This document shows, in pieces, positions 47,128 to 57,514 of a stretch of DNA of 64,000 nt (positions within the stretch are counted from its first letter, which is position 1; every line of letters starts with the position of its first letter). Where the stretch lies: contig JAQFVV010012513.1 in NCBI GenBank assembly GCA_028023455.1, positions 2,728,001 through 2,792,000 on the forward strand. Direction: 5' to 3'. The notes beneath the pieces are model-generated. The model was given only the letters and a program-made list of their open reading frames with translations. It did no database searches and was not told the origin of the DNA. The position numbers and the translations under genes were made by a program. This DNA comes from Epiperipatus broadwayi. Taxonomy: Eukaryota; Onychophora; Udeonychophora; Euonychophora; Peripatidae.

Positions 47128-48276
47128 TTATGTGCATATGTTACATGAACCATTTATGAGATAGGGAATAGCAGGCCTCTCTTCTGTTGATTGCCGATGG
47201 GTCAGCCGCAATAAAGTAAGCTTCCCTAACTTTATGTTTGGGGTCATTTGTTTCAGAGCAAACGACACTGGCTGTGGTAGGTAGAAAGCATGTCCAGAGT
47301 TTCTCTCATGTTTGACAAAAATCGAATTACCTTCATACTTTGTTTTGGTTTTATTGTAAAGGTATCTGTGTTGAACTACTCTGGTGGCAATGTTAGTTTT
47401 GGTCTCTCCATAATATGTTGCCATACAATTTCTTTGGGGGCAGGTAATTTTGTACACAACTTGAGGGGTGAGTTCGGGTTTGATCCTGTCTTTGGTATTA
47501 TTTATCAGTCTATTCGTGTTAGGAGGTGAATGGAAAGCGACTTCAAAGTCACATGATAGTTGATTGATAAGGCTTTTAGCCATAGAATGAACGTATGGGA
47601 TTAAGATTCTTGGTTTGTTTTCTTTCTTGTGGTTGTGGTTTATTTTATAAAAAAATTTGTTGACTTTTCTGTTGATGGATGAATAAGTGTGTCCTATTTT
47701 CTTTAAATCAGTTATATAATTGATGAGATTTTTTCTTTTATCTGCCTCATATCTGCACAAGTTATGGTTCCTAAACATGAATGAAGAGAGGGCTGCAAGT
47801 TTGTATGAGTGCAGCGTGTAAGAATTAGGGTTTGTCAAGCCTCTTACTTCCAAAAGTTTGACTACCATTTGGTAGTCCAGCTTATCTATATATTTGCTAA
47901 CACATATGTCAAGGTATTTGACCTGTTTGTCTTGGTTTTCCCAAGTAGTAGTAAAAGTAAGCTTGGTATTATTATGGAGGCTATTGTGAAGGTTAGTGAT
48001 GATGTCTTCTGGGGCAGCAACAAATATGTCATCAATGTAGCATGTATATATCATGTGTGGGGTTGACATGAAGAGTGCAGGTAGTATTAGCTTCTTGTAA
48101 TGGTCAAGTACAATGCTTGCTATTATACCACTAAGTGGGAGGCCCATCAGCCATCCGTTGTTCATACTAAACCACTTATCTCTGAAAACAGCAATTATAT
48201 TTAAATCAAGCCATTTTAAAAAATCGATGATGAATTTGGCACATGTAGGTGGGCAGTTCGTTGATCTTAATCCCAT
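47128..48276 (-). CDS. Penelope-like RT/GIY-YIG protein, 5' truncated
   Basis: 382 residues are open. The RT part keeps GLPLSG (residues 45-50, motif B) and YIDD (80-83, catalytic motif C). The earlier palm motif with the first Asp is missing, so the 5' end is lost at the inverted junction. A linker with KKENKPRILIPY (217-228) and NTNRLINNTKDR (253-264) leads to the GIY-YIG endonuclease: VVYKI (273-277), CPQRNC, YYGET (288-292), TRVVQH. After residue about 330 the frame shifts relative to the plus-strand copy, so the C-terminus is garbled. PLE proteins copy RNA primed at an endonuclease nick. This copy is unlikely to be functional. Confidence 0.88.
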   Translation of the reverse strand: MGLRSTNCPPTCAKFIIDFLKWLDLNIIAVFRDKWFSMNNGWLMGLPLSGIIASIVLDHYKKLILPALFMSTPHMIYTCYIDDIFVAAPEDIITNLHNSLHNNTKLTFTTTWENQDKQVKYLDICVSKYIDKLDYQMVVKLLEVRGLTNPNSYTLHSYKLAALSSFMFRNHNLCRYEADKRKNLINYITDLKKIGHTYSSINRKVNKFFYKINHNHKKENKPRILIPYVHSMAKSLINQLSCDFEVAFHSPPNTNRLINNTKDRIKPELTPQVVYKITCPQRNCMATYYGETKTNIATRVVQHRYLYNKTKTKYEGNSIFVKHERNSGHAFYLPQPVSFALKQMTPNIKLGKLTLLRLTHRQSTEERPAIPYLINGSCNICT

Positions 48277-48734
48277 ATGTTCACTCTACAGCTAAAAGCC
48301 TTATCAATAAACTATTATGTGACTTTGAAGTCACTTTCCGTTTACCTCCCAACACCAATAGACTGATAAATAATACCAAAGACAGGATCAAACCTGAACT
48401 CACCCCTCAAGTTGTGTACAAAATTACCTGCCCCCAAAGAAATTGTACAGCAACATATTATGGAGAGACCAAAACTAACATTGCCACCAGAGTAGCTCAA
48501 CACAGATACCTTTACAATAAAACCAAAACAAAGTATGAAGGTAATTCGATTTTTGTCGAACACGAGAGAAACCCTGGACATGCTTTTCTACCTACCACAG
48601 CCAGTGTCATTTGCTCTGAAACAAATGACACCAAACATAAAGTTAGGGAAGCTTACTTCATTGCGGCTGACCCATTGGCAATCAACAGAAGAGAGGTCTG
48701 CTATTCCCGATCTCATAAATGGTCCACGTAACAT
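48262..48734 (+). CDS. Penelope-like GIY-YIG endonuclease, 5' truncated
   Basis: About 157 residues, in frame through the whole endonuclease: ILIPYVHSTAKSL, NTNRLINNTKDR, VVYKITCPQRNC, YYGETKTNIATRVAQH, SIFVEHERNPGHA and VREAYFIAADPLAINRREVC. Catalytic-region Tyr, Arg, His and Glu positions appear intact. It shares over 90% of residues by eye with the minus-strand copy, and shows where that copy is frameshifted. No RT is present. Confidence 0.85.
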
Positions 48735-49304
48735 CTGCACATAAGTTTGCATAAAATTTGCATAGTTTTACAGTTATTAACAGAATAACTCGCCATGAAT
48801 ATGGGACTGTAGACTGTCCCAAAAGCGCTTGGCAGTAAAAATTTTGACAATTTATTAATAGCTTCATTACCTGCGTGCAGAGCACATATATATTTTAATT
48901 TATTTAAGTGTTAATGAAGTAAAATCTTGACTATTAAAAACTATTTATTATAATGTTAATTGTTTAATTTTAAAAACACATCAGAACATCAATAGGTAAA
49001 ACTTTAACTTTTCATTTTACTCTTTAATATGTATTATTGTCTTTTTACTTATTTTTGGATATTAAAACTCTGATGATGACTGCAGGACAGTCAAAACTGT
49101 AAGAGTAAAGTTTTCATATAAAAAATAGTATTGGTGAAGTGTTTAAGAAAGTTGTAAATAGTATGATATGTAAAAATAAAAATCAATACATAAGGAAAGG
49201 AACAAGTAGAAAATATATATATAAAGGATTTTCTAAAAATTAAGTTTGATATATTTCTTAGTTTTATCAATAATATAATAAAGGTTTAACTTATAAACTA
49301 AACC

Positions 49305-49465
49305 ACAATGGCTACAATCATTGTGTGATACTGCTATCAATTTTCAAATGCCTTAATGTGAAATTATTATTTTTAAATAGAACAAATATTCCATCTTAGT
49401 ACCTTTCTAAGTATGTCTCTATTTTGTAAAGTCAAATTAATTTGAATTTGTCTTGTATAATTTAA
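49305..49465. repeat. Dispersed repeat Y, copy 2
   Basis: Matches 37,873-38,030. Confidence 0.55.
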
Positions 49466-49790
49466 ATGTGATTTCCCTCTTTTCTGATTTAATTGTATGT
49501 CATATTGCTTGTAATCAAGATGGCTGTAAAAAAATTTCATCTTTTCCAAATGTCAGATTTTTCATGACAAATATTGTAAACATTAATGTACCTACTGGCA
49601 AGAAAAATGAAAAGCAACTTTATTTCCTTTTAATAACTGATTATTATTTTAAACATATAAATGTTCAGGCATTTATAAAAAAAAGGTAGATGTGTTATTT
49701 TAAAAATTGGCTTTATTCATGCTAAGCATACTTTCAGTACAATGTGTACAATAATGCTAGCTATATACTATACTACTATTATTTGTATAT

Positions 49791-50060
49791 TTAAGTATAC
49801 TTGCTTATATTCAAATTCATTTTAATTTGTTGTGTAGTTATGAAAATTTTATTTGAAATCTTCTTAGAGAGCCCATTTCTGCAAGATAGGGGTGCTGGTA
49901 TCATTTTTATATATTGCAAATTGATATTTGGCTTGGTCCAAACCTCTTTAATTTCTCTCTTTTCATTCTCCATCTCAGAACAAACAATTTTTGCATTAAA
50001 TAAATCAAATTTATGGCCAGAGTATTATTAATGTTCTATAAAAATGAATGAATATTTGTT
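49791..50060 (-). pseudogene. PLE C-terminal tail, minus strand
   Basis: Reads SGHKFDLFNAKIVCSEMENE, then KREIKEVW, the block after GIY-YIG in PLEs (GH-F, then a charged helix R-x-I-K-E). It is a different PLE family from the 47-kb pair, and the same as at 42.5 and 50.8 kb. Confidence 0.6.
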
Positions 50061-50189
50061 ACATCTTTTACTCTATTGTAGAGATTGTTGTGTTACTCCA
50101 ATCTTGTAGATAAGATTGGCTTTTGATGGCTTTTGATTCGTCATAATAGGCATGAAGGCAAAGTAGCCACATGTTCTAAACTATAAAGT

Positions 50190-50900
50190 GATACTAAAAA
50201 CCATTAAATATAAGAACCATAATCCACTCCAAATCAAAAACATTCATGTCCCACAAGTTTTCTGGCTTTAAAGGCTTCCTACATAGAAAGGCAAAATTGT
50301 GTAAATTCGAAATTGATCAAAAAACAACATAGATGCATATATGAAGGATCTACAAAATATGGGATACAATATTAATGTAATTTATAGTATCATCGATATA
50401 TTCTATAACAAAATGAAAAGACTGATGCAGACTTAACCTGAAGATACTGAGAAAGGAATAAGCTCACCATATGTTCTAAAATTTCTATCAAATCAAAAAG
50501 AATTTGCTCAGAGAAATTTAATATAAGCTTTCATTCGCTGCAGCTGTAAATAACTTACCAAACAACCCAAAAGATCAATGAGCCACCAAATCAACTCATC
50601 AAATAATTTATTAAATATTTTGCACTCAAGCCAATTGCTGATATACCTATTATCTATCTACAAGATTGGCCCAGAACAACTAGAGCTAAAAGAAGTAATG
50701 AATATATATCTATTTTCATAGTACACAAACAATACCCTGGTGAAAAATTCAATGTATCTAAAGTAAAAATGGTTTGTACTGAGTGAAGTGATGAAAAGAA
50801 AAAAATTAAAGAGGCTTAGACCATAGCCAAAGATCATTTCATGATAAATAAAAAAAATAGCAACACAAATTCTATCTTGAAGAAATTGGTTCTCTAAGGC
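50190..50900 (+). pseudogene. PLE linker and endonuclease remnant, plus strand
   Basis: Reads YNKMKRLMQT, GISSPYVLKFLSNQKEFAQR, then much decayed sequence, then KMVCTE-SDEKKKIKEA and AKDHFMINKKN. It faces away from 49,791-50,060, so this is a second head-to-head PLE pair. The GIY-YIG core itself is not readable. Confidence 0.55.
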
Positions 50901-51049
50901 AATTTCAAATAAAATTTACATCACTGCACAACAAATTAAAATGAATTTTAATATAAGAAAGTAGACTTAAATACCACCAAATATAGCTAAGATTATGGTA
51001 TGCATTATACTGAAAGCATTATCAACATGAATAAAACCAAATCTTAAAA

Positions 51050-53788
51050 TAACATGTCAACATTTTCTTTATAAATGTCCGAACATTTATATGTTTAAAA
51101 TTACAAGTGCAAAGAAAAGAGATAAACATAATAACTGATTATAAGAAAGCTATTAACTGAATCTAGTTAAACAATAATAATTTTATTTCTTCATTTTTAT
51201 GATTGTGTGTCCATATTTTCAAATGTTTATATAAACATTTTAATATATATTGTAAATAATGTTTATAATTAAAAAATAAAATTTGAAGTAATATTTATAT
51301 AAAACAAAGACTTTTCTTAGGAGCAGTGTGAGATACCACTTGTAATCTGAATGTTACTATACTGTGTTGTAGCTCTTACATGTTAATAAAATGAAAATAA
51401 ATTAATTTTTTGAATATTAAATATTATGAATTATTAACAAACATAACCATTATTATTTTTTAAAACTGTTTACTTATATTTACAGTTTATTTGTGAATAT
51501 TTTGTCAAATTGTATTAAAAATACAATAAAGTGAATGACAGATTTCTGACAGAAAAAATGTAATTCCTGTTCAAAATAACAATAAAATAAAGTCGTTAAT
51601 GTGATGTGATTATATAGCTTTATCTTTTGATGATAAATGTAACTAATTCATAGAATAAATTATAAAACCAATGAGAGAATGTTGAGAGACAAATACTTTT
51701 ACAGTGGGAATTGTTACAAAAAATTTTTTAAATAATTTTCATTGTTAGGAGAATATTGTCTTTAATGTTTAAGTAAAACTAATATTTTAAAATTAATTTT
51801 CTGTCAAATATCTAAAATAAATAAAGAATTTATTAATAAAGTGTATCATCAGGATAAATCAAATTTACTTACAAAATAATAGTGCATGTGTTTTTAAATA
51901 TATTTTAACATCTAATGATGATAGTGAAACCTATATACTATTGTTTAAAAATGGTCATTCCAATGAACACATATACATAACCAAAAATGAAAAGGACAGC
52001 AGAAAATGAAAATATATATTGTAGCACTTATCAGTGAACATATATTTAATATATTAATGTTACACCTTTTATAGATATTTATAAAAATATTGTCTTTTAT
52101 ATAATAATGTTTGTTAAAAATTCAAGTAACCTCTTGCAGGATATGTGTTTTTGTCAATAAATCTGATGTCAACAGCTACTCAGTTGAGATCATACCAAAT
52201 ACAGAAACTCAGTTTTTATTTAACTATGAACACAACATTTGATACGATATTAAAATGTGAATACAAATTTTAGCAACAATTTAACTAAATCTATTTAGTA
52301 TTGGCTTAATATTAACTAGTAAGTTAATGCTTGTTATCAAATTCATTTTTAAAATAATGTTGATTTAAATAAACATTTTAATTTTTATATACTAAATTAA
52401 AGATCAGATTAATATGCAAAATTTTAATGTCATTTGAATCATATGTTCTATAAAAAATTATGGAAATTATCAGACTTTTAAATTTTAATAATTGATCTGA
52501 TCACAATTTGTATCACAAGTAGATGATGGTATGCAGTTCATTGATAGAAACATGTTGTGTAAAAATTAATTGATTTTTTATCAAACATCATTATATAAAT
52601 GATTATAAACTTTTAAAAGCCATAAAAATAACATTAATATATTACATATTAAAGTGGTGTTTAATTAATAAACATATATGTATGTTAAATGAAATATTCT
52701 TATGGATTGTTATTATTATAAAGAATAAAAATGAGGAGATAATATCCAAGTGAATATAGATAAACTTTAACCTTACATGTTGCCAAGAATCTATTAACCT
52801 TACTGTACTTTGCTATTCTGATGTTTTTTTTTGTCTCACATGCCAATGTAAAATATATGATAAAATGATTATTACATATCAGAAAATAATAAATTTGACT
52901 TCATTTGATAGATATTTTTATTTACTACTAAAATAAATTTTAAATATTCACATTTTGTTTCTGTAAATATTAAAAAATGATGATGTAATCAAAACAAAGA
53001 CTTTATATATCATTGTTTCTAGAAAAACTATTTTCATTTTATAAAATCAAAATATTTTTTAATTCTCATTAAATTTACACATCCAAACAAATAATTATTT
53101 ATTTCTCTAACATCTAATGAAATATGCTTTAAAAGTTTAAGTTTTTTGAATATCTATTGCAAATTTGTGATTTTTTTCTTACTCGTAAATATCAAGTAGA
53201 TTGTTGACATCATAGCTGGTCTTCAAATTTGCTTCTGGCCATATTTATGTTAGTTGCTAATATAATGTTATATTTTTGAAAATAAAGTATTTCAAGTCAT
53301 AATAAGTTATTAATAATTTATATTTCTTGATATCTAATAAATATAGTGCAAATTATTTTTTAAAAAATATCTGAAACTGTAATAAATTCACAAATAAACA
53401 TGTTTTTGCTTCATTGGAAATTTCAACATCGTAAAATTCCGAATGTTTTACAGCCATGGCAACACACACTGGCTGATCATGTGAGCGTGGGGCTTATGTT
53501 TATTGTAAGAGTGGGAATTTTGAATTTTTCTCCTTTTAGCATGGAATTTGAGGCAAAAAAATTATTATAATAAAATGTATCATTTTACATGCATTTTAAC
53601 ATATAATACAGAAAAATTCACCAGGGGTGAATTGGCCAAAATACATTTCTCTGTCGTTTAAAGTATAAGTGGGTTAATCATTAATAACTGATAATTGCTG
53701 AGGCTAAACAAATCTTCTTATTAACCAATAATATCTCTCTTGTTGGAAATTTTGCTGAAGTAAAAGGGATCTTCTTTTACCTATATTG

Positions 53789-53790
<2 letters not shown>
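51050..53790. other. 2.7 kb without a recognisable feature
   Basis: Very AT-rich; no coding pattern, RNA gene or clear inverted repeat. Old repeats below recognition are likely. Confidence 0.6.
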
Positions 53791-53791
<1 letters not shown>

Positions 53792-53833
<42 letters not shown>

Positions 53834-53888
53834 GTAGATATTTTTCTATATATATATATATATATCCGATATAGAAAAATTCTACACT
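53792..53888. repeat. (AT)n and hairpin AAAGTGTAGA/TCTACACTTT
   Basis: An AT repeat (53,792-53,829) followed by TATAAAGTGTAGATATTTTT and its near inverse around a second AT repeat. Confidence 0.8.
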
Positions 53889-54237
53889 TTATAAATATAA
53901 ATATTGAGAGTTTAGACAAGATTTTTTCATGTATTTTTACAATAAATTTTAGCAGTGATATAATTGGACAAACAAGAAATTGAAAGCTGACATTTAGTAA
54001 TAGTATTTATCTTTTCCACATATAAATCAAATGTGTTTTATTTTCATTGTATTATCTTAGTGGTATATAGTACTCATATAAACTAGGGTAAAGGAATTCC
54101 ACTTTTGGGTTGGAAATGGACTAAATAAATAGAGCTATTTAATCTCATGATTTCAATTTATCATCCAATTTTTAATCTCATTGCTTAGTTATATCATAGA
54201 TAAAAATTATATAAAAAACTCATGAAAAATCCCATTA

Positions 54238-54238
<1 letters not shown>

Positions 54239-54294
<56 letters not shown>

Positions 54295-54405
54295 CGGGTT
54301 CATCCATATTAAAACATTTAAATATTAATATACCAATGTTATGACTTGATCACACAAGTCATCTACTGGGTGATAACATGGATGAACCTGCAAAATATAT
54401 CTTTT
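54239..54405. repeat. (AT)n then a small foldback
   Basis: GCGGGTTCATCCAT at 54,294 and ATGGATGAACCTGC at 54,380 are inverted. The inner ATGACTTG/CAAGTCAT is also inverted. Confidence 0.7.
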
Positions 54406-54559
54406 ATATATGCAACTCATGAAAACCTTCATATCAACATATGATATGGATGGCTGAAAAGTTGGAGGTTGCAGTGGATTGAAGCCTGTCCATTAAAGTA
54501 TGAAGATTTGCTATCTTAATATAAACTGAGCATTGATTATATATATGTGTGAGAGATGA

Positions 54560-54706
54560 TAATCTGGACCAACTGATGAGTGTTGGTTTAGCATGAAATA
54601 CATATATTGGTGATTATAAATCTTTTCTACATGTGTGTGGTCATATGTATCAGTTGTATGAGATAGGGTGGATAGTTGAAGGGTGCTTGAAAATCTGAGT
54701 TCAAAT

Positions 54707-54712
<6 letters not shown>
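54560..54712 (+). repeat. PLE-like terminal repeat with hammerhead
   Basis: Same unit as 205-343. Ends GAGTTCAAATCC then a long TA run. The hammerhead candidate is at its start. Confidence 0.65.
54568..54611 (+). ncRNA. Hammerhead ribozyme candidate, best in window
   Basis: All parts are in order with no inserted bases: stem I ACCAA (54,568-54,572), CTGATGA (54,573-54,579), stem II GTGTT-GGTTT-AGCAT (54,580-54,594), GAAA (54,595-54,598), TACATAT (54,599-54,605), A at the cleavage position (54,606), stem I TTGGT (54,607-54,611). Stem III would be tiny (ATA/TAT), as in PLE hammerheads thought to work as dimers. The sister copy near 205 has the perfect palindrome ATACGTAT here. The stem II closing pair is G-U. 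Cleavage after 54,606 is predicted. Confidence 0.6.

Positions 54713-54791
<79 letters not shown>
54709..54791. repeat. (TA)n microsatellite
   Basis: About 82 bp of TA directly after the repeat above. Confidence 0.97.
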
Positions 54792-54794
<3 letters not shown>

Positions 54795-54949
54795 AGCATA
54801 TACAACCAACAGACCTTTTCCCCTTGAAATATGCTTAAAATATGGAGTGCATCTCATGTGGCAATAATCAAAATTATGAATTGAAATTTCAATCAATCTA
54901 AAACTTCTGGTTTATATTAATGTACACACACACATATATTTAAAGGTGT

Positions 54950-55695
54950 GTTTGTGCACATTCATTCTAAGAGCTGGATAGATGAAGGGGGTATGCAGTT
55001 GTGGATAGACAATGTGTGGTCTAGGCATCCTGGTTTTCTGTTAAGGGAACCGGTCTTGCTAGTGCAGGATTAATTTCAGAATCACAGAACAAGGTGTGAG
55101 AAATAAAATCAACCAACTAATTAACTGTAATCCCAGATAGCCTTACAATTCAGCTTCAATATTTAAATGTCTCTGTGAATAACCCATTTAAAGAATTTAT
55201 GAAAGATAAATGGAATAGTTTAATGCAGTCTACAGATTTTGAAGTGACACTATCAGGAAGAAGGAAGAGACCTAGCATTTTTCAGATTTGTGACTGGGTC
55301 AAAACTTCATGGGATGTTGTGAAACATGGGACAATTGTAAATTCATTTAAGAAATGCAGAATTAGTAACTCAATTGATGGCACAGAGGATGATTTGTTAT
55401 ATGAAGATTTGTTATATGCAGATTCAGTTTCTACACTAGAAGTTTTAACTTATTCTTCAGTTAGCTCAGGAGATGAATGTCCAGATTTTGGGGATAATTA
55501 AAAGGTTCCTAACTACAGTGTTCCTTAGTAACATTTTTATATACATAGATAACTATAAAATTAGTGAAGTACAACAGTAATGAAATTCATAAAGAATGTA
55601 GAAAATTATTTTGTTTTATTTTAAATGTTTATAAAAAAGGGCGTACAACTTTTATGCCCCTGCGCCCTATATGCCAGTAAATACAGTACATATAT
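54950..55695 (+). pseudogene. pogo/Tigger-like transposase, C-terminal half
   Basis: The upstream frame reads SWIDEGGMQLWIDNVW, then LLVQD, a stop codon, then FQNH, where pogo-like DDE proteins have LLxLDxFxGH with the second catalytic Asp. 55,118-55,501 continues with VIPDSLTIQLQYLNVSVN (usual form LQPLDVxVNKPFK, third catalytic region), NPFKEFMKDKW, ICDWVKTSWD, SFKKCRISNSIDGTEDD. The 3' terminal repeat, read inverted, is TACTGTATTTACTGGCATAT. The left part, including the DNA-binding domain, is missing. Confidence 0.85.
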
Positions 55696-55699
55696 ACTT

Positions 55700-57120
55700 T
55701 TTAAAAAATATTTTTTGCCTTAATTATTTGAATTATACAGAAGCAATTTACAAAAAAGCAGTATTTTTGTTTTGCTTTGAATTTTCATTTATGTAATTTG
55801 TATTCAAATTCATTATGCAAATAAATTTATTATTAGAATATTAAAAGGACAAAAATAACTTCATTGTAAATAAAAAAAAAAATGTGTTCGTCATGAATAT
55901 TTATAAAAAATAAATCATGAAATTACAACTAAGAATTATATATATAGCTAATTAGTTTTGCAGCTTAATTTTAAATTCATCATTAAACAAGTATTAAATA
56001 TTGCTATATGAGATAGTTTTTAAATATATACTAAAAATTAATTCATTATATAAATGATCCAAAACATATTTAATTTCTTTGCAAATCTTGTTTTATTCTA
56101 AAAACTAAACATTTTTCTACATTCATATATAAATATAAACTTCCCAGCAAGTCATATTATATAATATATCGAGATTAATACTTTGACATTAGTCTATTAA
56201 GTAAATGAAATATTCTCAATCCATAGCAGAAATTAAAACTCAATTAAAATAATGTAAAGCAATTTAAAAAAAGTTTCATCATGTGCCTTGGTTTGAGAGT
56301 ATTTCATATACTTAATAGACCTGTGTTGTAATATTAATCTCAAAGTATTACTGAGAAGTTTATATTTACAGATTTCGTTATTTAATTTAGTATTAACAGG
56401 CTAAATATCACAAATGGCAATTAAAAATAATATAAAGCAATTGGAAATATAGCTTTAATAAATATGATTGATTTAAAATCTTCATGCTTTCATGTAAAGT
56501 GCTTAAAATTGAGGTAAAGAATAAAGTTGGACTGATCTTTTCTCTGAAATATTTTTATCTCCTGCCTTGTATTGAGAGTATTTCATTTATTTAATAGACC
56601 AGTATTGAATTATAATGTGGAATTAATGGCAGAAAAGAATAGAACTTGGAAATGACTGCAAGATGTGGTAAAAATTAGATGCAAGTTCATGTTAATATAC
56701 ACTGTTCCAGTGAAAAGATAACTGGTGATTAATTTCCTCTCTCTGGTACTTGCGGGGCTAGCTCTGAATTAATATATATATATATATTACATAGTGACAT
56801 TATGTTATTATATAACACATGTTGGTTCAAAGATAGCACTGTGAGAATCTTGAAAAGGGAACTATTCATCTTGTCATTGAGATATTTCATCATATATATG
56901 GATGTGAAAAACATTTTGAATCATACACAAAATAAGATTGTTTATAAAAGAAACAAAGAATTGGAGAAAAATGATTTTTATATTGAAATTAATTGACCAA
57001 TTTTGAATGAAAAAAAATGTTGATTAAATGATTGATTTAATTAAATTTAAAATTATTTTCATCTTTTTGCGAATTTGCAAATGAAAAACTAAAACTCATT
57101 CCCTTATCCCCCCTTCTTTC
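55700..57120. other. No gene seen
   Basis: AT-rich. The blocks GTATTTCAT-TA-TTAATAGACC recur at about 56,300 and 56,578, and a related TTAGTCTATTAAGTAAATGA lies at 56,190, so a decayed repeat is possible. Confidence 0.55.
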
Positions 57121-57127
57121 CAAATAA

Positions 57128-57430
57128 TTTTTTTTTTTTTTTACTTTCAAAAAGCTTTATTGAATTATAAGGTTACAAAATTAGTACTTAGTACCAAATA
57201 CATAGGATAGAGCAAGAAAAGACTACGAGATTTTAAACAAAAGGAGAAATGTCATTTACATTATATACTCTGTATCTTTAGCCCATACTAGATATGGGAA
57301 TGTGTAACAGAAAAAAAAATACAATCTTGAAACAGCTTAATATTTTTCTGACTGCTTCATAGCATTTACATCTTTCTATATACATCGTTGCATTAATGTA
57401 TTTTTTCTTTCAAATATCCAGTTATCATGA
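57128..57430 (-). pseudogene. Possible retrocopy of an mRNA 3' end
   Basis: On the minus strand, AATAAA lies about 20 nt before an A15 run (57,128-57,142), preceded by about 280 bp with no long frame. This looks like a processed 3' UTR inserted by a LINE. No flanking duplication was identified. Confidence 0.4.
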
Positions 57431-57447
57431 TATAATAGTAAGTCATG

Positions 57448-57512
57448 TCATAAATTCTAGCGAAGTCGCACTAGTGCCGTCATAAATTCGAGCAAAATCG
57501 TATTAGTGGTCA
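57448..57512. repeat. Two tandem ~32-bp units
   Basis: GTCATAAATTCTAGCGAAGT and GTCATAAATTCGAGCAAAAT begin successive units, both continuing CG-A-TAGTG. Confidence 0.75.
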
Positions 57513-57514
57513 TA

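Larger units (their letters stand above)
46690..49170. mobile_element. Head-to-head pair of Penelope-like elements
   Basis: Two copies of one PLE point away from each other with 3' ends outward: minus-strand copy about 46,984-48,276 (RT part plus endonuclease) and plus-strand copy about 48,262-48,890 (endonuclease only). Outside them lie inverted repeats at 46,690-46,795 and 49,065-49,168 (ACAACTTTCTTAA, ACAGTTT-ACTGTCCTGCAGTC). The shared inner junction contains CTTAATCCCATA. PLEs are known for inverted, partly duplicated copies. Confidence 0.85.

Noticed and set aside
47290-47529. Open frames opposite the PLE coding strand (also 48,342-48,581 and 17,491-17,730)
   Set aside because: They are antisense shadows of the GIY-YIG region; they are alike only because the PLE copies are alike.
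54708-54896. Frame with a long Tyr-Ile run
   Set aside because: Translation of the (TA)n repeat.
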